Positions 25,178 through 33,601 of a stretch of DNA of 64,000 nt are shown in pieces. Both the position numbers and the translations under genes were made by a program. Origin of the DNA: G963663495 sp963663495 (GTDB lineage: Bacteria; Bacteroidota; Rhodothermia; Rhodothermales; Bin80). The notes beneath the pieces are model-generated. The model was not told where the DNA came from. It worked only from the letters and a program-made list of their open reading frames with translations, and ran no database searches. Every line of letters begins with the position of its first letter. The first letter of the stretch is position 1. The DNA lies in assembly GCA_963663495.1 (NCBI GenBank), contig OY760427.1, positions 4,836,001-4,900,000 of the forward strand, read 5' to 3'.

Positions 25178-27528
25178 CCTAACTTCGCCATCCAGTCAGG
25201 GGAAAACGCTGAGTTCCGTCTCCAATTCTCCCGTTTTTCCCTCCTAATAGGGCTATTTCGGCTAAATTCGGCGTTTTTCGACCTTTTTTAGCCGACTTTT
25301 TCGGAAAAGGTAATGTAGTGCCATAGAGGTGTGAACGGGAACCTCCCCCCAACCACCCCGGTACCTTACCCTGTACCTATTCCACACCCCGATCATGTTT
25401 ATCCGAAACCGACCCTACAAACGTAAAGACGGTAAGAAATGCAACAGCTTTGCCCTCATCGAATCCTATCGCAAAGACGGTACCTCCAAACACCGTACCC
25501 TCCTTAATCTCGGCCCGAACTTCAACATCCCCCGCAGTCTGTGGGGGGAACTGACCCATTGCGTTACTGCCCGACTCAAAGGGAAAGCTATCCTCCCTTT
25601 CCAGAATGATGAAGCCTTTCTCAATGCGGTAGACGACATCGTTGCACATCTCGAAAGCAAGGGCTACGACATCCATCGCACATCCCATCAGCAACACCTC
25701 ATTGATCCAGAGAAAACAACCCATCCCGATTCCCGGACCGTCGGCGGAGAACGACTGATCCTTCAGACATTGGAACAGCTCGGACTGGCTGTACTGCTAC
25801 GTTCGCTCAACTTCTGCGAGAAACACGTCAAGCTCTGCTGTGCGCTGATCGTCGGACGTATGCTCCACCCGGGCAGTGAACGAGAAACGCATAAATGGCT
25901 GTGTAAAACCTCCAGTGTTCTGCAGCTTCTGGATTTGGAACCCCCGAGTCTCAACACCCTCTATCGTTGCACGGATCTGATCCATAAGCATATGGATCAG
26001 ATCCTGGAGAAACTCTTTGGCATTACCAAAGCGGTATTGCAGTTTGAAGAAACGATCGTCTTTTATGATTTAACCAATACCTATTACCACGGCAAGAAGA
26101 AAGGGAAGTTGTTGTCGCATGGGCGCAGCAAGCAGAAGCGCAGTGATTGTCCATTGGTTACGCTGGCGCTCACCCTGGATGGTTCGGGGTTCCCCCGCAA
26201 TGTGCAGATCCTGCCGGGCAATGCAGGGGAACCGGCAACGCTCAAAGAGGCGCTTGAGAAACTAAACGGCGCTACGCCCACAGTGATTATGGACTCCGGC
26301 ATTGCGACGGAGCAGAATCTGCAGTACCTGAAAGAACAGGGACTGAACTGGATCACCGTGGAGCGTTCCAAAGCCCCTCCAGTCCCCGAAAACAAGCCGG
26401 ATCAACAGTTTACGACCGCCGGGGGAGTCAAGATCAAAGCCTGGAAGATCACCAAAAAGGAAAAAGATGTTGAAGATGTTGAAGACGAAAAAGACGTTGA
26501 AGATAATGCGGAACTACGCGTGTTTGTGCACAGTGAGGCTAAGCAGGCGAAGGAGGATCAGATCCTTGAAACCCAATGCAAGAAGTTTGTGAAGGCGCTC
26601 ACTACACTACATGAGGGACTCTCGAAACCCGGGTACTTGAAGAACTATGAAAAGGTCACGATAAAGGTTGGTCGTCTGAAGGAAAAGTACAAGAAGGTCT
26701 CACACCTGTATGAGGTAGAGGTCAGCAAAAAGGAGGGCACCAAGCATGCAGAATCCGTTACGGTAGCCCGGCGTGCTTCGCATGCGCGTCGCACCCAGGC
26801 CAGCGGAGGGTATGTGCTTCGGACCAGTCATACCGGATGGTCGGTGGAAAAGGTTGCACGAACCTACTGGCGACTTACAGAGATTGAGCGCACATTCAGA
26901 GTCATGAAATCGGACCTCGGTCTACGGCCCATCTACCACAGCAGAGATGACCGCATTGAAGGGCATCTGTTCATCACGGTACTGGCTTATCATGCTGCCC
27001 ATCTGGTTCGCACCAGACTCAAGGAACACGGGATTCATGATAGTTGGGCGACGATCCGAGACAAGTTGAACAGGATTCGTCGGATTACGACCAAGATGGT
27101 TAAGAACCAATATCGGTACCTGATCACGGAGGTGGATCAGGATCTGCCTCCGAGTATGGTACAGTTCTTTGCGGTACTGGGATACGTGTATGATCCGGAT
27201 GCGACCCGCACCGTGACCGAGCATGTGGAGGAAGCGAGTGCACCGGTGAGCCAGAAGCCTCCAGACTCATGACGTATGGTCCCTTCACAACGGTTGAGAT
27301 AGCGTACTCCAGATGGAGCCACCAGAGCTACGTCCGATGGAAACGATCCGAGATAGATCGCAGCGAAACAGGCGGCAAAACACCAGGTAATCAGGGATTC
27401 AAACCACCCTAAACCAACTTCAACCGATCCGGTAAATCTCACCATCCATTGCTCCTGAAAAAAACGGTCCAAATATGGCCACGGGAGAATTCCGTAGGTT
27501 AGTAGCACTACGAAATGGCGAAGTTAGG
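25178..27528. mobile_element. IS1634-family insertion in the right terminus of element E
   Basis: The terminal inverted repeats CCTAACTTCGCCAT (left) and ATGGCGAAGTTAGG (right) are exact over 14 bases. The element is bounded by TCAT (25174-25177 and 27529-27532), and removal rebuilds the terminus GGGTACTCATGTATATAATTCCC. IS1634 members usually give 5-6 bp duplications, so the 4 bp seen is slightly short. About 250 non-coding bases follow the transposase. Confidence 0.8.
25395..27272 (+). CDS. IS1634-family transposase
   Basis: 625-residue DDE transposase. Family blocks are visible: the start MFIRNRPYKRKDGKKCNSFA; FYDLTNTYYHGKKKGKLLSHG with the first Asp; CPLVTLALTLDGSGFPRN; PTVIMDSGIATEQNLQYL with the second Asp; and YWRLTEIERTFRVMKSDLGL with the Glu, followed by IEGHLFITVLAYHAAHLV. 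A lysine/glutamate-rich insert (KKEKDVEDVEDEKDVED) lies before the third block. The frame is intact. Confidence 0.9.
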   Translation: MFIRNRPYKRKDGKKCNSFALIESYRKDGTSKHRTLLNLGPNFNIPRSLWGELTHCVTARLKGKAILPFQNDEAFLNAVDDIVAHLESKGYDIHRTSHQQHLIDPEKTTHPDSRTVGGERLILQTLEQLGLAVLLRSLNFCEKHVKLCCALIVGRMLHPGSERETHKWLCKTSSVLQLLDLEPPSLNTLYRCTDLIHKHMDQILEKLFGITKAVLQFEETIVFYDLTNTYYHGKKKGKLLSHGRSKQKRSDCPLVTLALTLDGSGFPRNVQILPGNAGEPATLKEALEKLNGATPTVIMDSGIATEQNLQYLKEQGLNWITVERSKAPPVPENKPDQQFTTAGGVKIKAWKITKKEKDVEDVEDEKDVEDNAELRVFVHSEAKQAKEDQILETQCKKFVKALTTLHEGLSKPGYLKNYEKVTIKVGRLKEKYKKVSHLYEVEVSKKEGTKHAESVTVARRASHARRTQASGGYVLRTSHTGWSVEKVARTYWRLTEIERTFRVMKSDLGLRPIYHSRDDRIEGHLFITVLAYHAAHLVRTRLKEHGIHDSWATIRDKLNRIRRITTKMVKNQYRYLITEVDQDLPPSMVQFFAVLGYVYDPDATRTVTEHVEEASAPVSQKPPDS

Positions 27529-27553
27529 TCATGTATATAATTCCCAAAGTTAA

Positions 27554-27869
27554 GCATCTCTGCCGTATGCCGAATCGCTTGTCTTAGAGAATAGTACTGG
27601 TCTACTTTGGCAGGTCGCGGGGCCAAGGTCTCTTCATTGCCAAACCGATACTATTGCTTGGAATTAGGCTCCTTTGATATCGGTATCCTGCAAGGCATCT
27701 ATTTCCTCGGCTATCGCGGTTGTATATACTAGTCCGCGGCACCTCCTGTACATCCTTTAATTGTAGTCGACTCGGCTAGGCGGCGTGGTTGAATTCGTAG
27801 TGGTATTTCGAAAATTGGGTTGGGGTTGATTTGGGGGATTTCGTCCCCTTTCACCATCCATTTTCACGC
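27554..27869. other. Non-coding stretch right of element E
   Basis: About 300 bases beginning with the flank of element E. No ORF, terminator or repeat that I can support. Joined with the sequence left of 18465 it should be the original, uninterrupted site, but no gene can be read across the junction. Confidence 0.5.
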
Positions 27870-28925
27870 ATGGATTTATCAGCAGATCTTGCGCACCTAG
27901 AACAAGGGCTGCGCGAGGCTGGACCGTCTGGACCGTCTGGAAGACAACTACGATACTACCTCCTTCTGCACTTCAGCGAGCTCGTACAACACCTGACTTG
28001 TAGCCTGGAGTCGGACGTACAACCAGATCCGCCCGCGGATGCGGACAAGCAACCGCAGGCAGCCACCAGTAGGCAACCGGAAGGGAGCTTGCTGGAGACA
28101 AATTCGGGTTGGATAGGCGATCCTGTGGAGGATGCCTACCAGCGAGAGGTGCGCAATCAGGCGCGTGAGGTCTTTGACGAGCGCTCTCTGGAAGGAGAGG
28201 ACTATGTAGCCCTGTGGATGGATGCCGTACCGGTGTGGGGACGCTCTCTGGTGCTCTGTATGGGGGTGACCGCAGGCGGGTATCGGCACATGCTGGGATG
28301 TATAGAGGCCACACTGCAGCACGATGCCGCCATACGGCAACTACTGCAGGGCTTGCGCAAGCGCGGCCTGTGTGCGGACCGGGGTCTTTTGTGCATTACA
28401 CGCGGGCAGTCCTGGCTGACGCGGGTACTGGAAGAGGCGCTGGGTTCTCACTTGTGTCACCAGCACTGTCAGATGGCCAAGCGGGAGCGGGTAGTCAGCT
28501 ACCTTGCCGAGAAGCCGCAGCGGCGCGTACGGGGCGCCATCACGCGGGCATTCCAGTTGCCGGATCGTGACGAAGCCCACGCTGCCCTGATGCGGATCCA
28601 CGCGGAGTTGGAGTTGCTCAATCGGTCTGCGGCCCAGTGGCTGCTACAGGACCTGGAGCAGACGCTGACACTGCATCAAACGGGCATGTACGAGCTGCTG
28701 TGTTCGAGTCTCAGGAGCACGCGCTGTTTGGTACACACGGCAAGTCAGCTGTTCCAACAGATGCGTGACCTTCGCAAGTGGCTACCCCCGGAGCAGCGTC
28801 GCGGTCAATATGCGCTCATGCTGTTAGCCAAGGAGTCCCGGATGCGACGACTGGCACATGCGACACATCTGGTGCCTATGCGGTCGGAGTTGCTTGGTGA
28901 GGAGGTTGCTTCCGTGTCGCAATGA
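27870..28925 (+). CDS. IS256-like transposase with a degenerate DDE site
   Basis: 351 residues from the ATG at 27870 (a TTG at 27831 is also in frame). The core resembles IS256/Mutator transposases: YVALWMDAVPVWGRSLVLCM keeps the first Asp, and HQHCQMAKRERVVSYLAEKP matches the CTLHKRxN region. The second site reads LLCITRGQSWLTRVLEEALG where DG(A/G)K is expected, and the third reads RSTRCLVHTASQLFQQM where CLESVN is expected. Two of three catalytic residues are therefore missing although the frame is fully open, so it cannot transpose. It is decaying or has been retained for another role. Confidence 0.65.
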   Translation: MDLSADLAHLEQGLREAGPSGPSGRQLRYYLLLHFSELVQHLTCSLESDVQPDPPADADKQPQAATSRQPEGSLLETNSGWIGDPVEDAYQREVRNQAREVFDERSLEGEDYVALWMDAVPVWGRSLVLCMGVTAGGYRHMLGCIEATLQHDAAIRQLLQGLRKRGLCADRGLLCITRGQSWLTRVLEEALGSHLCHQHCQMAKRERVVSYLAEKPQRRVRGAITRAFQLPDRDEAHAALMRIHAELELLNRSAAQWLLQDLEQTLTLHQTGMYELLCSSLRSTRCLVHTASQLFQQMRDLRKWLPPEQRRGQYALMLLAKESRMRRLAHATHLVPMRSELLGEEVASVSQ

Positions 28926-29121
28926 CAGGATGGAGCACCCAGCCAGGGACGCGCGGCCTCAATGTTGCCTCTTCCTGGCACAGAACCCCGGGTATCACGC
29001 CTCTATGCTCCCAAACCATGAGAAAAGGGGCGAGTTGCCCGTCAGAATTTGCGCAGAGAGCCCCTAGACGTATGATTATGCGAAGAAAGTCGCGTTTGGA
29101 GCCTCAGAGCGGCCTCCTGAG

Positions 29122-31185
29122 GTATCCGTCCGGTGAAGTACATTATAACCGAGGGTATTTACTCTCTCAATTAGAGTAAGTTAGAGCGCGGTTCGAAGGT
29201 TTATAGGCTAGCGTCGGTTGGGTGTGCAGGAGTCAAGTACCTGACAGCGTATTCGCAGACCCGTACACGGATCTATCGGATGACCCGGGCGCGCCTGTTT
29301 AGGGGCTCCTATGCCGCTTTCTTGACGGTAGCTTGCTGCAAGTCCCGACTAGCTTTCCAATGATGGGGCAAGAGTTCAGCCATGCGGTCGGCAGGATGTG
29401 TCGGAAGACGGCGTAGTACGTCGGTAAGCCATTCAATCGGGTTTGTCGATTGCAACTTGCATGTGGCAAAAAGAGAGTACAGTACTGCGGACCGCTGCGC
29501 TGCCGCATGCGATCCCGCAAACAGATGGTTTTTTCGACCAAGCGCAATCGCCCGCATCTGGTTCTCGACCAGATTGTTATCAATCTCAACCTTGCCGTCT
29601 TCCAGGTAACAAACCAGCTTCTCCCACCTGTTGAGCATGTACCCCACGGCTTCATCCCATCCCGCACTCGGCCGGTGCTCACGACTCTCCTCAAGCCATG
29701 GCTTCAACTTTTCCAGTACCGGCCGTGCCTCCTCCTGTCGTACCTCCACACGCCGAGCCGGACCAGCTCCCTCCTTACGCAACCCACGCTCTATCGCATA
29801 CAACTGCCGGATTTCCTCCATTACATGGCGCACCTTCTTGGGCTCCTTTTTCCTGCAGTCATAAACCTTGCGACGCGCATGCGCCATACATCCAAACAGC
29901 GTTATCCCGCCCCGCGTACCAAACGCATCGTACACCACATACCCGTCGGTTTGCATCGCCCCTCTATATCCGCGCAAGAATTCCCACGGTCCAGCGCGCG
30001 CACGACTCGGGCTGTAATCCATCATCACCACCTTCGCCCGCGGTGCCAGGTATACCCAAAGATAGCCGCGATGCGTCTTTCCTTCGTTTTTCTTCCCTTT
30101 CTTCTCCTTCCCTTCCTTCTTCGGCTTTTGCACCGGGAACGTTGTCTCATCCACCTGCAGATACCCGCTACGAAGCACCTCCTTACGCAACGCATCTCCT
30201 AACGGACCCAGATACGTCGCTACCTTCGCAATCCAATCCCCCATTGTAGCAGCCGATAGCTTCACGCCATGGCGCTGAAACTTCTTCCGCAGCCGGTATA
30301 GCGGCATATGATCCACATATTTGGCTACCGCCAAATACGCCAACAACCCCGGACCCGCCTTCCCCTTCGGTATGACACGCTTCGGCAACGGCGCTATGAC
30401 CACCCCCTTGCGAGGCTCCTTGCAGACAACGTACTTCGGCCGCACAATCCGTACTACCCTCGTGAAACCCGGCACATATTCCAGGTACTCCGTTACTTCC
30501 TCGCCGATGTACTTCATACCCGCGGTGCTGCCCTCCGGCTCAAGGCGGATCACCTCTCTGGGCAGATGGTCCGGAATCGGCCCACGCACCGGCTTGTTCT
30601 TCCCACGCCGCTTGCGCTTTACCGGGACATACTCCTCCTCCTCGGGCTCAACAGCTTCTGGTTCCTCTCCAGACAACTGGCCTTGCTGCGCATTGTCCGC
30701 CGGCGTGTAACGCTCACTCTTTTTGCCAGAGAGTAGGCGATGCGCTTGTTCCAACCTGTCTTCCAGATGGCTAATCTTCGCAGCCATATCCGCGATGTTC
30801 TTGGATAGACGATCGGCTTTTTTCTCCAAGCGACGGACCTGCTTTCGCAGATCCTTGTTCTCAGCCTCTTGGTTTCTTAGCCTCTGAAAAAGGGCTTCAC
30901 CGGCAGGAGAAGAGGGGGAGAAAGATACCTTGGGCCGCATAGTTCGTGTACATGTGCGTCCGCCACAATGTTCCGGTTCTTCTCCCCAAAACCCATGTTT
31001 TTTGTCCCCAAAGACGCTGATTGCTGCCTGCATTCAGGCGCCAAGACGATAAGCTGCACACCACTCCGAAATTCCCAAGTCGGCACACCAAACCCGGCGT
31101 ATAATCACCTTGCACTAAGCTCTACAAGCGGACTACGCAGACCAATGCTAAGCCCGCTTTACCATGTACTTCACCGTACGGATAC
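29122..31185. mobile_element. IS66-family element, copy 1
   Basis: 2,064-bp element. The ends are inverted repeats: GTATCCGTCCGGTGAAGTAC at the left, and the complement of the right reads GTATCCGTACGGTGAAGTAC. Perfect 8-bp duplication CTCCTGAG (29114-29121 and 31186-31193). Only tnpC is present; the small tnpA and tnpB genes of classical IS66 are absent. Both sides (28926-29113, 31194-31404) are non-coding. Confidence 0.85.
29309..30940 (-). CDS. tnpC: IS66-family transposase TnpC (intact copy)
   Basis: 543 residues from MRPKVSFSPSSP; a longer frame from 31033 is not shared by the second copy. A coiled coil (LRKQVRRLEKKADRLSKNIA) precedes the zinc-finger region, then the DDE core: SGYLQVDETTFPVQKP with the first Asp, GAMQTDGYVVYDAFGT with the second, and VEIDNNLVENQMRAIALGRK with the Glu, followed by the C-terminal VLYSLFATCKLQSTNPIEWL. 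The frame is intact, and an insert of KKEGKEKKGKKNEGK lies after the first Asp compared with copy 2. Confidence 0.9.
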   Translation of the reverse strand: MRPKVSFSPSSPAGEALFQRLRNQEAENKDLRKQVRRLEKKADRLSKNIADMAAKISHLEDRLEQAHRLLSGKKSERYTPADNAQQGQLSGEEPEAVEPEEEEYVPVKRKRRGKNKPVRGPIPDHLPREVIRLEPEGSTAGMKYIGEEVTEYLEYVPGFTRVVRIVRPKYVVCKEPRKGVVIAPLPKRVIPKGKAGPGLLAYLAVAKYVDHMPLYRLRKKFQRHGVKLSAATMGDWIAKVATYLGPLGDALRKEVLRSGYLQVDETTFPVQKPKKEGKEKKGKKNEGKTHRGYLWVYLAPRAKVVMMDYSPSRARAGPWEFLRGYRGAMQTDGYVVYDAFGTRGGITLFGCMAHARRKVYDCRKKEPKKVRHVMEEIRQLYAIERGLRKEGAGPARRVEVRQEEARPVLEKLKPWLEESREHRPSAGWDEAVGYMLNRWEKLVCYLEDGKVEIDNNLVENQMRAIALGRKNHLFAGSHAAAQRSAVLYSLFATCKLQSTNPIEWLTDVLRRLPTHPADRMAELLPHHWKASRDLQQATVKKAA

Positions 31186-31404
31186 CTCCTGAGCGCCAAA
31201 AACAGGCCTTTTGGGCCCATTTTGGGCGCGAATCGCCCGTTTTGCCCGATTACGCCGCAACAAGAGCGCTGGCACAATACCCCTCTGGGTGGCATCAATC
31301 CTGCACGCTGCGATGTTTGATGCCACCCCTACAGCCCCCGATAAGCCCATCCATACCTTTGGTGGGAGCATTCTCTATTCCTCACTCAAAACCCCTTTGT
31401 CATT

Positions 31405-31868
31405 ATGGAAGCAGTCATGATCAATACAAGCCAATCCACTCCGTATGCGGCCCTGCGCGAGCAGTTTATGGAATTAAGCGAGGGCGGATTCACCAAGGAT
31501 ATGGATGTCTCACTCTGCTATAAAGACGAATACAAGGAACTCAGTAGCAAGTTTTTCGAGACGCTATTGGATGACGAGGTCGAGGAGCTGTGCGGTAGGC
31601 CTTACGAGCGCCTCAAGCAGGAAGACACTTGCTACAGGAGACACGGCAGCAATCCGGGTTCGGTGTACCTGGGTGGAGAAAAGGTGCGTATCCAGGTACC
31701 GCGCGTGCGAGATGTAAAAACAATAAGGAGCAACCGTTGGAGATGTACCGTCGGTACCGCCGGCCGAGTGAGCGAGATCAGGAAAAGCTTTTAACAAGCG
31801 TTATGCTTGGGATCAGTCAGCGGGATTACTCTCGTGCGGTGACAGGGGTAACAAAGAGCTTCGGAATG
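31405..31868 (+). pseudogene. IS256-family transposase, frameshifted and cut by a group II intron
   Basis: N-terminal third of an IS256-type transposase: TKDMDVSLCYKDEYKELSSK, then CYRRHGSNPGSVYLGGEKVR and VPRVRDVK. At about 31715-31720 one A is missing from an A-run, and the correct reading continues in another frame as KNNKEQPLEMYRRYRRPSER and LGISQRDYSRAVTGVTKSFG. At 31869 a group II intron begins and the rest of the transposase is absent. The catalytic domain is missing. Confidence 0.75.
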
Positions 31869-32368
31869 GTGCGCCAGGCTAACTGGCAAGGTATAGCGGG
31901 TGAAAGTCCCGTGTTATGAAGTTTAACCAAACACATATCTCCGCGAGCCGTGCGCGGTCATCCGTGAGGATGGGCGTGAAGCGTCGGCAGCGGCGCCTGT
32001 GGATTGGGACATTGAGCACCGAAAGACTCATTGTCTGGGTTGCCGAGGCTTTCATGCCGGTCGAAGGCAACACGTCCATCATCGTTATGGTGAGAGGATG
32101 GACGGACCCACGGTGTCCAAGACCCCAGATACGCAGGCACATACCTTGTCGGGATCTGGGAGGTCTTCATACTGTCCTGCAGTCGTGCAGGGCCGCGAAG
32201 GGAAGGTGGCAACACCGAAGCCGGAGATGCACGGTATGAAGAAGTCAGACGTCGGCATAGTAGCGATGAATGCTGCGAACAAAGGGGACGATGCCCCGGC
32301 GGAGCAGCGGGAGCGAAGGCCGGCGCGTGAGGGGAAATCGGGAGATTCCAACACGCACCAAGCGCAGA
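31869..32368 (+). mobile_element. 5' part of a group II intron
   Basis: Starts GTGCGCC, the common 5' end of bacterial group II introns, with GGGTGAAAGTCCCGTG shortly after. Farther on are intron-like segments and a frame reading KKSDVGIVAMNAANKGDDAP and QRERRPAREGKSGDSNTHQA, which resembles, from memory, the N-terminal leader of intron reverse transcriptases. It stops at 32368, where the end of a TnpB element follows. Reverse transcriptase domains and domains V/VI are missing. It had invaded the IS256 transposase gene. Confidence 0.6.
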
Positions 32369-32434
32369 TATGACCCGTGAAATTGATACTAGTGCCTCAC
32401 TGTGTACAGTCGGTCACTCACGTATATAATTCCC
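32369..32434. mobile_element. Element G: terminal remnant of a C-type TnpB element
   Basis: 66 bases nearly identical to the 3' end of element C: the last codons of tnpB (ATGACCCGTGAAATTGATAC) and the terminus TCACTCACGTATATAATTCCC. The rest has been replaced by the group II intron fragment. The following 8 bp are TAAGCAAA; no matching copy is visible on the other side, as expected after a deletion. Confidence 0.8.
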
Positions 32435-32542
32435 TAAGCAAAGACCGCAGGCCATCGCGGCGCGGGCGATCGGACAGGCGACGGAAAATATCGACTGCCC
32501 CCGGTACGGCCAACCCTCAGGGAATAACGGGCGCTGCGATCG

Positions 32543-33580
32543 CTATATTTGCGGACGGAAAACTGCCTTGACACCCGACTTCCGCCCGAAGGTGGCAAAC
32601 GCGTCGGACCACGCACCCAACGGAAAGGTATGCGTAATTAAGGAACCGACATCTACCGTACCATCCGCAAGCAGGCGGATGGCCCGCAGCCACGACTCCG
32701 GTGTGCTAGCGTTGCTACCCGTAACGAGAAGTTCCTTGTAGCATACTTGGTCCAGATCCCATGCAATGGGCTTTCCAAACAGTCCTACCTGAACGTAGCG
32801 GCCGCGCCGACGCACAAGCTTCAACAGCTGCTGAGCAGCAGCGCCCGCCCCGGAACACTCGTAAACGACATCAGCACCCAATCCCTGCTCTGTAAGATCC
32901 ATAACCAGAGGTAAAGGGTCTATAGTGGACACATTCACAACATGGCTGGCACCCAACTGCTCCGCAAGTGCCAGACGCTTACGGTCTTCCTCCGTCCCAA
33001 GCACAATAACATGGGCGCCAGCGGCAACCAGCAGCTGCAGTGTGATCAACCCTATTGCCCCCGGACCGGCAATTACCGCGGTATCTCCCGACCGTACAGT
33101 AGGAGCGCATAAGTGGACACCCTGAATAACACAGGCCAGCGGCTCCGTCAATGCGCCCTCCTTGTACGAAATAGCCTCGGGAAGCAGGTGCAAATTCGTT
33201 GCGGGTACAACAAGAAACTCTGCGAAGCCACCATTCACTGCTGACCCGATAGACCGGCGTCTCATACACAAATTGACATGGCCTCCACGGCAGTATCTGC
33301 ACCTGCCACATGTGGAATAATAGGTCTCGGTCGTTACACGATCACCTAATTCCACACCATCAACGCTTGCTCCAATCTCCATCACCTCTCCAGAAACCTC
33401 ATGCCCCAGCACGACCGGGGGGCGCGAAGCGAACTCGTCCAGGTAGATATGGATATCAGTCCCGCAAATCCCGGCGGCGTGAACTTTCAATAACACCTGG
33501 CCGACACCAGGCTTCGGTACTGGTATATCTCTAAGCTCAATATGCCCCACTCCCGGGGCTACCTTCATTACTGCATCCAC
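32543..33580 (-). CDS. Zinc-dependent medium-chain alcohol/polyol dehydrogenase
   Basis: 345-residue NAD(P)-dependent dehydrogenase of the threonine/sorbitol dehydrogenase type. The catalytic zinc site shows GICGTDIHIY and GHEVSGEVMEIG; the structural zinc lobe has CGRCRYCRGGHVNLC; the Rossmann motif GPGAIGLITLQL follows. The substrate cannot be told from sequence: L-threonine 3-dehydrogenase or a polyol dehydrogenase are both possible. The GTG at 33580 or the ATG at 33568 may be the start. Element H is inserted only about 20 bp upstream of the start, so the native promoter has probably been displaced. Confidence 0.8.
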   Translation of the reverse strand: MDAVMKVAPGVGHIELRDIPVPKPGVGQVLLKVHAAGICGTDIHIYLDEFASRPPVVLGHEVSGEVMEIGASVDGVELGDRVTTETYYSTCGRCRYCRGGHVNLCMRRRSIGSAVNGGFAEFLVVPATNLHLLPEAISYKEGALTEPLACVIQGVHLCAPTVRSGDTAVIAGPGAIGLITLQLLVAAGAHVIVLGTEEDRKRLALAEQLGASHVVNVSTIDPLPLVMDLTEQGLGADVVYECSGAGAAAQQLLKLVRRRGRYVQVGLFGKPIAWDLDQVCYKELLVTGSNASTPESWLRAIRLLADGTVDVGSLITHTFPLGAWSDAFATFGRKSGVKAVFRPQI

Positions 33581-33601
33581 AGCTGAATCCTCGCAAACTG
33601 A

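Larger units (their letters stand above)
20483..27545. mobile_element. Element E: TnpB element with two nested insertions
   Basis: Left end GGGAATTATATACGATGG; the right end, rebuilt by removing IS1634, reads GGGTACTCATGTATATAATTCCC (split over 25167-25177 and 27533-27545). Its 8-bp duplication AAAGTTAA is found at 18465-18472 (left of IS1380) and 27546-27553. Without the insertions E is about 1.4 kb. Inserted parts: element F (20951-24220) in tnpB and IS1634 (25178-27528) in the right terminus; IS1380 abuts the left edge. This gives a relative insertion order. Confidence 0.8.

Noticed and set aside
29450..30249. Long plus-strand ORFs opposite IS66 tnpC
   Set aside because: Antisense shadows of tnpC; no family features and the same shadows occur opposite the second copy.
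31916..32373. Plus-strand ORFs in the group II intron fragment as independent genes
   Set aside because: They lie in structured intron RNA; only the piece beginning KKSDVGIV resembles a reverse-transcriptase leader and it is truncated.
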